From Bretschneidera sinensis (lineage: Eukaryota; Streptophyta; Magnoliopsida; Brassicales; Akaniaceae): a stretch of DNA of 64,000 nt. The notes below the pieces were generated by a model, which was not told where the DNA came from, searched no databases, and saw only the letters and a list, made by a program, of their open reading frames with translations. Numbering within the stretch: the first letter of the stretch is position 1; the number at the start of each line of letters is the position of its first letter. The stretch spans positions 100,539,373 through 100,603,372 of the forward strand of contig CM043704.1 in the NCBI GenBank assembly GCA_023935145.1. The letters run 5' to 3'. The translations under genes and the position numbers were made by a program. Positions 11,560 through 25,389 of this stretch are shown here, piece after piece.

Positions 11560-14500
11560 TTTGATGACATCTCACACATTACCATCTGTTCACTCTCAAC
11601 CATAGCAAGTGTCTACCACGCACTACCAAAGGAAATAATTAAAAACAGGTATTTTTCTTTACTCATAAAAGAGGCCATCTTATAGCATAGATGGATGGCT
11701 TAATGGTTCATATAATATTCAAGAGATTGATATGTTCATTAAAAAAAATAAAGAGAATTGGCTTTTTTAGTTTGGTGGTTATCTTGGAGTGTTGAAACTT
11801 AAATTTGATCCTTAAATTAAAATTTTAAAAAAAAAAAAAAACTAACATGCTGATGGATATAAAATGTTGATAACATTATATCAAAAAGGCAACTTACCAA
11901 GGCATAATTTCATCGACTACAAGTTAAATATTCTTGAAACAAAAATTCACAACAACCAAAAATTTTCGTATAGTAATAAGTGAATTGAGATTTGGTAGTG
12001 ATAATCATAGTTATAAAGATTATCTCTTTTAAAATATATGAGCATTACAGTCTGTAAGTGAAACGCGTAAGAAACCATGCATTTAACGCACGCACAATCC
12101 TGATGAATCAGTTGCAGCTATCTCTATTATATCTTTATGTACTTTAGTTTGTCCAAAATCTTTAATTATACTATTAATAAAACTATAGCTTTCTTTTGGT
12201 ATCCTTCCTTTTGAAATGTTAAAAATACCACCGCATAGGTATAAACTTATTGTGTTAATAGGCATAAAAGTATAAAACTAATCACCCCACATTTGTCTAA
12301 TAAATAACAATTTCATGTTTCAATAACCACTTATCTGCAGTAACCACCTAAGTAGTTACATATTACTCGTTTCAAAAACCATTGATCTGCAATAACCACC
12401 TAAACAGTTACACAGTATACCCACTAATCCCTGGATTTAATTTTTTTTGCATTTTCTAGATCAATGAATAATTTCAATTTTTTTCCGTAATAAATAACTA
12501 GAATATCAACATGTGCGTGTAAAACGTATTGAAATGTTAGGTTGTTTAATCCGATAGAACAGTGGATCAACACGTGCGTTAGCATGTGTTGAGATGCTAA
12601 TTGGTATAATTAGATAGGAGTATTCGCGGTTCGATTGGTTTGATTTATAGTTTAATTTAGTTTAGTAGTTAATTTTTAGAGTTCACAAAGAATTAGTTGA
12701 TGTAAAATATGAACAATTACTCTAAATACTAAATAGTTTAATTTAATGGTATTGTAAAACTTTTTAATTTCCATATATACAAAAATCATCACATATCTTT
12801 AAGAAATATATATATATATATATAAGAAAATTAATTAAGTTCAAAATTAAATTGAAAGTTAATCTTTCTCGTAAAATTTAATAAATTAAAAATAAAATAT
12901 TATGAATTCTTAAAAGAAAAATAACCAAACCGGGCATATATTGAAGAAAAAGTAAACCAATAGAATTGGTTTGGTTCAAATTACTACTGCAATTTGTTTT
13001 TCTCACGCGCTTTAAGGGTTCAGCGGGGACGACAAAAGAAGGAATCAAGGATCCCCTAATTGTGCTTCCAAGAGAAAATTCCTCGGGGAAAGTTTTAGCA
13101 TCCCAAAAGAAATTTGTTGTTTTATTCTTTTACCGGGTTACCAGTCTATTACCTGCTAGTGCCCGTTAATAGTCCACATGTCACCTGCTACCGCCGGTTG
13201 CATTTTAATTTCTTTTTTTCTTGGTTAATGAAGCATTTTTTTTAGTTATTTTAAACTTGAGGCCACAAAAATTATACTTTGATATCGACTTGGGTTGATG
13301 ATTTTTTGTAGGATTAAAAACATGTATAACCATTTCAATTATAGATATGGTGAAAAGACTCCTCTAATTGTTAAGGATATGTATGAGATAATCATGAAGG
13401 TACTATATGGTGTTCAATTATTAATTTTACAGATAATTATGGATTTGTCTAAAGTTAACGTAGACCAAATATTGTGACTTGAATTGTTCTACCATCTCAT
13501 ATCATTGTACTAGGTGTTGAACAAGAATTGATTAAAAAAAGGCTTCATGCTTGTGATTTATTTTATGGATTTTTTCATGGTTGTTAAAACATTTAATTTG
13601 TCATAGTTATAATTTGATTCATGTTTGATGATATGATTTGATATTTGAAATTGTTTAAATTTCTTTAAATCCTTCGTTGAGATCTTATCCTCGTAATATT
13701 CTGTTATAATAAATATGGTTAATATATTAAATTTTTACAATCATTCTTCATACTACCCGTTTAGACAATGAGATCATCAAATAAAAAAAAGTTATAATTT
13801 GAAGGGCACAACTTTTAAACTTGGGCCATATCAACTTTCGACAAGTATCTGACAAATGGAGATAAGAGCGAAATTCGCCAAGTTCAGTTTAAATATAACG
13901 TATTATTGTATTTCTTAGTTTTATATTTTTCAAAAAATATATATGTTATTATCAAAATTTTATATGATTATATACAATTTATTTTCTAGTTTTGTGGCGT
14001 AAACGAAGTGTTACTCCTTAATTGGAAGGTTAACTTTTCCATTGGAGTTTTATTGACTCTTGGTCAGGAAGAATCTACCACTTACAACATTTATGTTGGA
14101 ATGAGTTTCATCATTTCATTACTTTTGTGCAATATTTATATAATTTTTAATGTTTCTTTAAAATATATTATCTTAACTATCATTTATTATAGTTTGTGTG
14201 ATATAGTTTCGTATTGATTGTATATAAAATTAATATTATATAATAAAAAATTTTATATACATAAATAGAGTTTAGAATTTCTAAAAATATATTTTTATAT
14301 TTTTTAAATAATATATTTATATAATAATTAAAATTAAATTTAAATAAAAATAATTAATTAATTAATTAATAAGACAGAAAGTATTAATTTTTTTCCCCCA
14401 AATTTAGAACAATTGCATTCGATTGAAGCAACAAATATCAATGTCACTGCCATCATTGGGTTTGTTCCCATTACTCATTACTACATGATTGGACCTATCA

Positions 14501-16350
14501 TCACCTTAATTACTGTTGTTGGAAGTAACTTTTTCGGTACTATTCCAACACTACAACATTCTCCTCATAGAAAAATAAAATATTTCTACTAAAAAATATA
14601 AAGAAAAGAAAAAATGCATTGTATTGTATTGTCATGTGTACGATTGACTACTGCCTCAAAGTTGTCAAGCTAAAAGTCTAAAAGTTTATGTACCCTTTAG
14701 TTTATTTTGTTTGAATGATTGGTTAGTGATTAAGGGTAAAGATAATCATACATTCAAAAAGATTAATATGTATATAGATGAGTAATTAATTAAATAATAT
14801 AAAATAGAAAAATATATATTAAATCTTTTTGTATTATTAATTGAACTTTAAAAAATTATTAATTAAAATTCATAAAATTATTAGTGAAAATCCAAAGAAA
14901 AAGTATATATTCCTGCAAAACATTGAAGTTGTGTATCTGTTCGTATTTCGTGGTTAATTTATTTCATTTTCCATCAATTGAATTAATCCGTTTGAATTAG
15001 AATATTTATTTTTTGAGTTGTTGTTTTAAATTAATAGATTTAAGTCACTTGTCTTTTCAAATTTAAAACACCATATCATATATGCAAAGGATGACTAATC
15101 TTTTAAATTTTGCTATATATATATATATATAAATTAAATGAATTTGAATAATCAAGAATGTACATTGTTTGTTTGTTTTACTATTAATAAAACTAATAAA
15201 TATAATTTAATCTGATGACATAAAGTTAATATAAAGCAAATATCAATTTTACTATTTTTTTTTACATGTGGTAAATTATTAAAGGGTGATAAAATGAGAA
15301 ATTTCCTTACATTAAATACCCAATATTAAAAGAGAAATTGATGAAATTTAAGTGACTCACAAAATTTAAATACTAAAATCACAATAAAAACAAGAAAAGA
15401 AAACTTATGGTGAATGATGTGAGAAATTTCCATACATTAATACCAAAGCGGAAAAGAAAACGACAGTGGAGAAAAAATATTACTGATGAAGCATGCAACG
15501 AGAATTGCCGGGCGACAACCGATCACATCAGTGTCAGGGAAGAGAAGAAAAAGTTAAAACACAAGCCCGAGTAACGAGGAACCGAATTTAATCGCCGACG
15601 TCGACGATTCAAAACCAACCTTTTCATCGCAATTCTTTTCATACACAACCTCTACAATGGCGCGTGTTGTATGTATTACCTAATACAATAGTCCGTAACA
15701 CCTACTTTAATAAAAGAGCGCGTGCAATAGAAGGAATACTCAAAAATAAAAACAAAAAGCCCAGAATTACAAGTCAAAGGAAAAGGCCGCAGCTCTTCTT
15801 TCTGCTTTTCATATAGGTCTTAACAAGATAACCATTGTATGGTTCAGATTAATCCACGTCATATGAAGAAGCTACCACCACGTTATTTCATTTAATGCAC
15901 CTGTCATGTCACTGTTTCACTTGTGTGTAGTGGGCCCCTTTTCTCTCAGGAAAACAAGAACATGTTGGCGTCCTGAGGATGCTGACAGGAGATAATGTGG
16001 AGAGTGTCTATTCATTGACATTTTGGTGGGGCCCACGAGAGGCAATTATGTGTTAATGATGATAGATGTGACTCATGCGAGAGAAGCGAAGCCAGGCGGG
16101 TTTACCGGGATGGCGAATAGATGTTGTCAGTCAGGTTTTGGCAGTGTCACAGCTCAGTCACGAGAATCGTGTGTGAGTTTTTATGTTCAGTAGTATTTGA
16201 TTCATTATTTAAAGCGTAGGTTGATTAAAAAGTTCTATTTTTTTTTAAGTAATTTTTTAGGAATTCTTATTAATTATCTTGACATTTTAAAGATAATTTA
16301 TATATTACTATATAATAATAAATTAATATAATCGATTTATCTATCTTATA
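11560..16350. other. AT-rich intergenic DNA, no gene seen
   Basis: Long AT-rich stretch with short TA runs (12806-12823, 15113-15131). 12620-12980 contains degenerate 'ggttcgattggttt' and 'aaccaaaccgg' type sequence at its two ends, perhaps a worn MITE. 12990-13200 and 15480-16150 are less AT-rich but show no exon-like frame. 15780-16100 has ACGT-core motifs (CCACGTCAT, CCACGTTA) that may belong to a regulatory stretch or to nothing. Confidence 0.5.
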
Positions 16351-16359
16351 CAACCAACA

Positions 16360-17000
16360 AAAACACTCAATAGCAAGACGGTACGTGTACAATCGTAGGT
16401 CCAATGACAATATGACACGTAAACAGTCTTAGGTCCAATAAACACATGGACATTCCCGTGTCCAATAGCAAGACGATGCGCGGACAACCCTATGTCCAAT
16501 AGCATGAGGACGCGTGGACAAGCTGTTGACAACCCTACTACCGTTCCCGTATACCCCCGCACAAATCTGTAAGCATAATTTCAAGGATTACTAGTCCCGA
16601 ACACCCCTGCACAGACCTGCAAGCGTGATTCTAAGGATCACGACCCTTCTTGGGCACTCGGCTATACCTACTGACAGAGGGACAGGATCTTCGAGATTAT
16701 CCCATCTCGACCATATGGGCAACCTCTCCTCCAAAACACTATAAAATGATTAAAGTATGCAAACACAAACCAATATCAAAAAAAATTTCGAGTTCATTAC
16801 TAAAAACATTGGTATCGTAATTCTTCATTTCTCCAAAACCTTACACTGACAAGAGCGTCAGAGTGTCCTTAAAAGCATCGCGCCCCTCTTTTCCGGTGAC
16901 TCTCTAGTTCACCCATTTCTTTTTATGCAGTCTATCGAAGTATCAACCTTCAACTAAGCAAACACATTTTCGGCATCAACACTATCAAGCTGAGATGAAT
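16360..17000 (+). repeat. LTR-like retroelement block (possible solo LTR)
   Basis: Starts with imperfect short repeats of the type 'gtccaatagcaagacg' (16380-16520) and goes on through 'cacccctgcacagacctgcaag', a TATA-like CACTATAAAATG (about 16737-16748), and 'ctgacaagagcgtcagagtgtcc' (about 16847-16869), a phrase commonly met in LTRs of plant Ty3-type elements. No internal coding domain adjoins. Exact ends and a target duplication were not found. Confidence 0.45.
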
Positions 17001-17900
17001 GGGCATTCGAGAATTCAATCATTTATCATGTATGATTTGATTTCTTGTGCATTGCCCCCACAAAATTCACCCTTACAATTTAATTATAACTTGGAATAAG
17101 ATGTTATGATATTCACATGTGAGTTATATCACATCAGAAAAAAATAAAAAATGAAAGTTATATATATAGTTTAGGTTTAAGACTCAAGAGTTTAAGCTTT
17201 TGAGTCATATTGGTGTCCATTCATATATATCAAGCTCAAATTCGAGTGATCTCTCATTGTGTGAAGTATTATCGACCTTAATACGAGAACTATTGAGGGT
17301 TGAAATCTCTCCCTCGACCAATTTGGAAAAATAAATTATTGGTGCATATAAATCATGTTTAAAATGATCACTGATTCTGATCTTTTTCTCTCATCAAAAT
17401 ATCCACATTGCGTGTTGTTTTTACATAAAAGTGAACCCACTTGTCGGAACTGATAATGTTGATAGAAGAATAACCCTCTCCCTTCTAACGTTTTTATTTA
17501 TCAAAAAAGAAAGCGGAAGCATATAAATCAGAGATGCAACAATACTTGCACCCAACAACGCACTAATCTTCCTAACAAAATTAATGTATTTGTACATAGC
17601 AATGATTCTTTCGAGTTAATACGGTAAGGTTTTGAGAATCTTCTCATTTGGATAGGCAAAAAAATTTCACCAAATAATTTGACCTACTTTTACCATATAC
17701 CAATATGCACGGATTTGTCTGCAACAAGAAAAAGATGGTATCATCCCTTCAACCCAAACCCTCAATCTCACTCTACCGCTTTCCCCCCTCCCCACGAAAA
17801 AGAGAACAAAAATAAAATACACTACAGACTAGTTGTCTTCAGAATGTACAAATTATAGCATAGCTCCTATGTTGATGTGAAATCAAATTTATCAGAGTAT

Positions 17901-20900
17901 TCATTTTGAGCCTATTGCAAATGAGAACTTTGGCCTGGATTTGTTCTTGCCCAATAGTTTCATCTGTTTTCCACGTTCTTCTTCCTCTTCCTGCTTCTTC
18001 CTTCGCATGGCCTCTTCCTTTTGTCTTTGGAGCTCTTCCAGTTCCCGGTATCGCTCCTCCTCCTTCCTTTGCCGTTCTAAAGCTTCCATTCTTTGAGCTT
18101 CTTCCACCCTCCTCCGGTTCTCTTCAAGCATCTTTTCCAACTCTTCTTTCTCTTTTCGAGCTTGTTCCTGCATACCAATACATTAGGTGAGATATTCAAA
18201 AAGCAAGAAACAACCAAAAACCACATTTGCTTTGGCTGCTTTAAATCAGTAAGCATTTGATACTGTGAAGAGTTTCAGTAATATAATTTGAAATTGAATG
18301 TTAATAGGGGTGGTAACCTAGGCTCTAGAGAGTTCTGGTTGTTGGAGCGTTTAATATCATGAAGAGTTTCAGTAATGCGAAATCTAATCTTTGGTTCTTT
18401 ACAAAAAGAAAAGAAAAAAGGGTGTTACCACTTCTTCCACTTCGCCACTACATTGATTCCTTTTTATTCATTTTTGTTGTGCTTTGAAATCCAACCAATC
18501 CACCACCAACATCAACCCCACTACTGCCACCATTCCCCCTTCCACCACCACCACCCTATCCTCTACCATCACTTGCAGGAACCACACCACCATCATTGTT
18601 ACCAATTCCACTATTATACCAATCCAAAGATTGGCACCACCACCACCACGAATTCGCCGTCACCAACCCACCACCAATTATGCCACAATTATCTTACCAT
18701 CTAGTTACCTAACCCACTTCCTTAAAATAAAAAGAATATATAAAACCCTAACTCCCTTCGGTTAATAGCAAGACACAAGAGGCCAAAGTAAAAAGCGAGA
18801 AGGTGGTATTTTGATTGCCTCAGGCTTCCTTCCAATTTCTTGAATCAAGTCTAAGAAGCAAAGTCACTCAAAATACAAGGGCAACCTAACTCAAATAGGT
18901 GACCAAGAAAAATAATAAATAAAAAAAAGCAAATACTCTTAAATAATTTTTTTCCTCAAGCAGCCCAAGTAGTGCAAGTGCATTATAAAGACAAGCATTG
19001 ATGCACCCCCTGAATAAACAGGCAAAGCTAAAGGCAACAGCCTTCATCTTTTCTTCTTTTCATATACTAACCTCCCTGCGTTTAACCTCAATAAGAGAAG
19101 ATTCTTTTTCCTTTTCAAGTTGAGCTGCAACTTCATCATGAAGCCTCATCCGTCCCTCCTCCAGTCGCCTCTGAATTTCCAGTTTGATCTCCTCAGAGTT
19201 CAAGCTCTCTTCAACTTTCTTTTGAATTGCTTCTTCCAATCTCTTTGCAGTCTCTTCTTCTATCAGTTTCAATTCTGCTTCCTGCTGACGCCTGGGAGTA
19301 GAAGAGCAAAAGTTAAGCAAGAAAATGGCCACTTATGCAGTGCGTGAAGCCCACACTTTTGATTCAGGATGCATTTCACATCAGACAACAGTGCACTAAA
19401 CGAGTAGTTTTTAAAAGTCATGCTAATTTTTTCCCTTCTCTCTCCCTCTCTCTCTCTTTCTCTCTCTTCCTCTACTCTTTATGTAACCATAATAAATCGC
19501 AAACTAACCTTCATGACGATAGAGGCACTAAATACATGCTTACGCTTTTAAGGCATACCTCTAACCGAATCCTGATCCAAACAAAGGAGTTTCAAAACTG
19601 ATGAACAGTAGATAAACAGGGCACCCAATCAGATGATCAAATATAACAAGTTGAACTATAGCAGTATCTTCCTTCGGAAAAGCCTGTGGAAAAGAATGTC
19701 AAAGAAACCTGCCACAGTTTTAAAACTAATCACCGAATACTTCAATCCTCACAGTAAAATTACCTTTGAGAAGAAAAAATTTATATGGTTCTAAAAGTAT
19801 TCCCATTAATTTTCATGTATGGATGGTGAAAGGGTCCAAAGCAGTAACAAAAAAAGCTACTCACTCCACAGTTGAGAATTTTGCAGGAAGCAAAAGAGCT
19901 CTAGACAAAGGGAAAAACAAGGCAGCAACTAAGACCCAACTCAAAAGGGATAGGCAACCTGCTTAAGGGTACAGCTCTACTGAACTCTGTAATCAGCCCA
20001 TGCTGATGCAAGTTCTGTAGGCATGAGTTGCATCCGTTCAAATTACTTAACTTAGTCAAGTTAATAATAATGATGATAATACATAAATAACCTGAAAGAA
20101 CCTTTTTCTTTCCTCCTGAAAAAAAAATTTCTTGCTTTTTCTTTCATTCTTTTGGTTGGTACGGCAGGAACTTCACTTACTGACCAAACTTCACAATAAG
20201 TGCTCCTTATTGTGCTTTTATTGACTAAACTTCACATTAAGGAGCACACTAAGCAGCACTTGGTTATCCAGACACTTAATCAAATAACACTAAATCAGCT
20301 TAAAGTATCATTAATAAAAGCACCTGATTATAATTTTAAGTTGAAAAAAAGCTAACCCAAACGAAGCCAATTGATCGAATCATTATATTCTCATCAAATG
20401 CAAGGAAACTATTGCCAAACTTGAACTGCTATGTGCCAGAGAATGAGAAGTTGCCACAAGGGCCACCTTAATACTCCAAAAATTAAATGCAAGGAAACTA
20501 TGGTTGCTATATGCTAAGAAAGTAAGAATATGTCTCAATCACTACCAGAAAATGGAATAATAACATATCAAGTAATTAGAAGAACATGTGTCTCAAACTC
20601 AATTTGAACTTGAGGTTTCTCCAAAAGGACCCCCTAACTGCACCCTAAAACATTTAAAAAGCTTTCCTATTAGATAATTCACTGTCTAATCGAACCATCA
20701 GAAACTGATTTCCAAAATCTGCATATAATTAGTTCATAAGCAAAATCTGCATACAGTTAGTTTATGCGAAGGAAATTCCATAAGACCCTTTCATTACTTA
20801 AATTTTTCTTAGTATTAGTACCAAATGATATGGGAAGAACAAAATAAAAAGCCAGTGGCATAAGGTGATGCTATTGAATTTTAGAAAATGAACCACGCAA

Positions 20901-23900
20901 GGTTCCGCTGGTCCAAACAATAGGTATGCCAGACACAAGGCCACCTACTGTTACCCCGGATAGAATCAACATAGATTTGATTAGCTTCTATTTTTTTCCA
21001 CCCTTTACTATCTCCTTTCACTGGAATCATGAAACAATTAATTTTGTAATTTTTGGAGTTTCTTAGAGTTAACGGTCCTTGATCTTTAAGAAGTACAAGA
21101 TTTTTCGGCTCATGATTCAAAAAGGTGCTTAACTTATTCTTCCAAATAAAAAGGTCAAAGCAAGCTGTATCAACAACTGAATTTGATATCTGGAACAACC
21201 AACAGGAATTGTTGGGGAAAAGCAACATCCAATATAAAAAGGAGAAATATTATTTTTTTATTTTTTATAAACATATAAATATTCTATATGGCCTTAATAC
21301 TAGGAAGGTTAGCTTGCATGAGATTACAAGCTTTTAAATCTATAGAAACTAGGTTTAGATTAAAGCAATCACAAAAAGAAATTTTTCAATCAACCTATAG
21401 GGCTGGTGCTGGAATAAGACAATGGAAACAATGAAAAAAGAAATTTAATAATGACAATGACAATGATTTGATAATTGACAGTTAGAAAGAAATTTAAAAA
21501 GAAAAATGATAAAGGAAAAAAGGATGTTTCAAAAAAGCAGCTAGCAATTGCAATTAAGTATTTGACCAAAAAATTAGCTTTATGATCAAACTCTACATGA
21601 ACATTTGAATATCCAATAATTACACTTAAATGCACGAAATATTAAATGAATAATACAAATATAGCATATTCAATTTTCAATTATAATAAAGTGGCAAACA
21701 ACTACTTGCACACGAATATGTTTGACTATACAATAATTGCCATAATGAGACATTTATGGAATTATGGGCTGACACATGCCTTTCAGTATATGCACCCAAC
21801 AAGACTTTTTTTTTCTTCCTGTAAATAAAATAACACTACTCTAAATACTAAGTTGTTAGAAATGCATAAGCAAACTCACAATCTCAAAAGTTATCTACCA
21901 ATATGAGATTATGAATACTACAAGATCACATTATAGGAAAATGCTTCTTAATTGAAAAGCAAATCACTCCATCACATCAATGTGGGCATTAAATTACTAA
22001 ACAGCAGTTTTCATAAATTATGTAAAAACAAATGCCACTCAAAGCACACATTCTAAGAAAATTAAACATCATCAAGTCAAATACTGATCGTTTAGTACTC
22101 TTCCAATCATCTCCTTAAAAGCATTGTCAATTTAAGTTTTACAAAACTAATAGTAGTAAAACCAAGGAGGTTCCTTGGTGATAAAACAAAAGCATCCCTC
22201 TACAACTGAATTTACACTTCCAAAATATGGTAGGATTTAACAGTTAGCACGCATAAAACTATGTCATTGAAAAAATAACCAATTACAGGTATCCCCTTGC
22301 TTCTGATCAAGAAGAAGCCATTCACAATTTATTTCTTCATAAAACCGCAGGATATCGCAGACTGTCATAGTGACACATGATTGTATATTCTGGCCATCAG
22401 AAAGAATAAATTTAGCCATCTTAAATGCCATGTAACTGCAAAGACAGATATGGGTAGAGGAGGTACACAGTTCTGGAGGAATGTGATAAACAATTTGGTT
22501 TTCTTTTCGTGTCACAGACTAGACGATGCAAACATAAAATTTCCCAAACAGGTGACAATCAAGGCTTCCCTGTTTACTCAACTAGGCGGTACAGATAAAA
22601 CTTTGAACTCCTCGTAATTTCCTCATAGATTTTCATACCATCATTCCAATCAAACTAATAAAATAAACATTACATAGGCCTATTAAGACAAAATTCAAGC
22701 CCAAAACTATCTAATTCTACCTCCCATAAGTTATGGGCTAACGAAAAAGCAAGCACCAAGAATAGTATCCCCAGAACCCGTGAGAACCTATAATTAAATG
22801 ATCCATGGTCATCCAAAAATTAATAATATAGTATATACATGAACAAAAGAAACGTTATAGAAGAATATTACAAATTTCGGATAAATATGAGAAAAGCTGA
22901 TTGATATACCTTTTTTTCTCTTCCTCTTCTTCTTTTTTCAGTTTTTCACTGGCATTCTTACGTTCTGTTGACCCCAGACTTGGACTAGAAGATTTACGAG
23001 TAGGAGACAATGACGAACTCCTACTTCTTTGTCTCTTATAATGTCTTGGAGTTGGAGGACTTCTTCGGCGTCGAGGCGAAATAGAACGACTTTTCCGTCT
23101 GTACAATAGCATGCAGATTATTGAGCAACAACATAAAAATTCAACAACTACTAAAATACAAAAACAAGCATCAAGATGGCCCACCTTTTACACAATAAAT
23201 ATAAAAGCATGTACAGTTACCTCATACATTGTTAAGAATAACCAGCTCCATCTTTTATCACATGAAGAAGCTAATGTCACAATTGAGCAATGAAGGGAAA
23301 CCCATCGGCACCCATCACCTGCTCACTTCCCATCCCATATGTTGGGAAGAAACAGAGATTTTTTTTATTTTCTTATGAAGAGCACGCATTCTCCCTCTAA
23401 GCACTACATTTTTCTCCAGATATTTATGTTTGACATCATTCCAGTTTTCCATGCAAAATGATGGTTCCCAAAACCTCATGTGCCCATTCAGGTTTAAATG
23501 ATTGCTTACAAGTCAAGCAAATGTAATCATCAACTTTCAAGAACAAATCAGCAAAATAATTCTATTGCTCATGAACTGAAAGAACTGAACAGCATTATGC
23601 CATAAGCATACTAAAAGTAAATAATCAACCTGCGCAGACCTGTCCACTTGAACACGTCAATTAGAGAAGCCAAATAATGAACAATTTCCTTGCAGAGGTA
23701 CAATTAGAAACAATATTACACGGAACAAGCGTCTTGAATTACATATTTATTTCCAAAAGTTAGAAACGCGAGCTTTTCTGCATTTCCACTGAGAATAAAA
23801 AACTTGGTGAACAATTTACTGAATAAGAAAGAGATGGGAATACATCCTTTGAAGACACCAAACATGTTTCCCAAAAATGGATGTGTGCATAAAGCTTAAG

Positions 23901-24454
23901 TTTATTGTTATCAACTTAATCGTGCCAGGTTCCTTCCTACAGCATTTCAACTGCACCGAGTACCTTTAATTTGGTATTCAAGCTATCTAACTTCTGTCCC
24001 TTGCCAAGTTCTTGGCCCTGTTTGATTTAAGACCTTTAAACATCATGTATTATATTCAAAATATCCCTAAAGAGCGGTGTACTAAGGTATGCCTATAATT
24101 TGTAAGCTTTCTGCTAAAGCCACAAAAGAAAAGCAAAAAAAGAAAATATAAAAGGAGGATGAAGAAGAACCAAAAGGAACAAAAAAGAAGGATTTGATGA
24201 GTACATATCAACTCGAACAATTTGTATTTCCAATCCCCAAGACAAATATGCGAGTTACCCGATTTTTCTTACAATATTTTGGACATAAATAAAATTAAGG
24301 AATAAATACGGGATCACCTGCTATAAGAATATGATGAATATGGAGAACGGCTTCTGTCTCTTCTGCTCCTCCTGCTATATCTATGTCCTACATGAGATGG
24401 TGAGTACCTTTGCCTATAGGAAGGCGAACGAGACCGAGACAAGTCCCGAGGCAT
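17901..24454 (-). CDS. ARGLU1-like arginine/glutamate-rich RS protein
   Basis: Complete 270-aa product from four exons, in transcript order 24454-24318, 23098-22910, 19291-19072, 18167-17901 (stop TGA). The coding length of 813 bases is an exact multiple of three and all phases match. The N-terminus (about residues 1-85) is an RS domain, starting [20 protein letters not shown] and later [20 protein letters not shown]. Residues 95-250 are a highly charged Glu/Arg/Lys/Gln helix or coiled coil ([41 protein letters not shown]). The tail ends in [11 protein letters not shown]. This order is that of the ARGLU1 family, nuclear proteins that in animals link Mediator and splicing; the plant role is inferred. 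Intron 2 is 3.6 kb. The start codon is the first in-frame ATG of the RS domain and fits the family. Plus-strand His/Pro ORFs in intron 3 are not genes. Confidence 0.9.
18480..18680. repeat. CCA/CAT-rich low-complexity stretch in ARGLU1-like intron
   Basis: Interrupted ACC/CAC trinucleotide tracts inside the last intron of the ARGLU1-like gene. They create long open frames rich in His, Thr and Pro, which I regard as spurious. Confidence 0.75.
19437..19475. repeat. (CT)n microsatellite, interrupted
   Basis: Polypyrimidine CT-rich run on the plus strand just upstream (in gene sense) of exon 3 of the ARGLU1-like gene, inside intron 2. Confidence 0.85.
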
Positions 24455-25269
24455 CTCCTACCGTCCCAGTATATCTTGTTTATGCGAGCTCAAATAAATC
24501 TCGAGCTTCAAAACGTTTTAAATGCAAAAATCAAATTCAGTACACCAATAAAAAAACAAACCATTCAATTGCTAAGGAAATAGAGAAAAGGATATGAATA
24601 AAAACACCAGCTCTTAAATTATTCACAACCATCAACAAATTAAACAACAACAAAAGCAATTAAAATAACAATCCAATCACTAATGCTGCATTGGGTTGCC
24701 GAGGAACTGGATTTAATTGTTTCACAGTATTCATCAAAATTAATTGGCAATAACAAAAACAACAGCATTTCAAGAGAAGTACAAAATTGGTCGAATTGCA
24801 TCAATCAATAACAGTTTTTGGTTGCTATTAAATGTAGTAAAATCGGTACAGTGAACCGATAAGCCAGCAACAGCAGTTGACCTACAAACTCAAGATTGAC
24901 CAATACATCATCCGATACTAATATAAGGCCCGACTGATCGATGAGGGAACAGAAAAAATTGCATAACTAAATCACTACTTTTTTAGTTTTTAGGATTAAA
25001 AACAACAAAAACTTATCAGAAATTTCAGATTTACGTACATTTTCGTCTTAGTTCAAGGAAAAATTCTACTTACGGGCAAGATGATACACGCAATTTGAGA
25101 TTATAGCTTTCCCCTCTTTTCCTTTTTCCTCAATTTTGCCGGGAATCGAAGAAAGGGGTGAGAAAATTTAATACCACGAAGGAGGAGTCAAACCTTACGC
25201 AGGTAGACCTGTAAGATAATAGCAACACAAAAGATCCAATCTTGGTTGACCTTGGCATGAAAACTAGTA

Positions 25270-25334
25270 AAACCCTAACACAGAGACAGCTTTATTATAG
25301 AGAGAGTTCAGAGATACCCAAATCAAAACCCTAA
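25270..25334 (-). promoter_or_regulatory. Two telo-box motifs near the ARGLU1-like transcription start
   Basis: AAACCCTAA occurs at 25270-25278 and again at 25326-25334 (plus-strand reading). Pairs of telo boxes near the start site are common in plant genes for translation and RNA-handling proteins and are bound by telobox-binding Myb-like factors. They lie about 0.8 kb upstream of the start codon, so a 5' UTR intron is likely between 24460 and about 25150. Direction and function are inferred. Confidence 0.4.
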
Positions 25335-25389
25335 TATAAGAAATCGAAATTGAGGAGGAAGAAAGCTAGGTTAGGGAAACTATGTTAGA

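Noticed and set aside
18375..18765. Two overlapping His/Thr/Pro-rich ORFs on the plus strand
   Set aside because: They come from CCA/ACC low-complexity DNA inside an intron of the ARGLU1-like gene on the other strand; no domain and no conserved start.
20881..21337. 115-aa minus-strand ORF and plus-strand ORF in the same place
   Set aside because: Lies in the 3.6-kb intron 2 of the ARGLU1-like gene; its start and end do not fit splice sites and I recognise no family.
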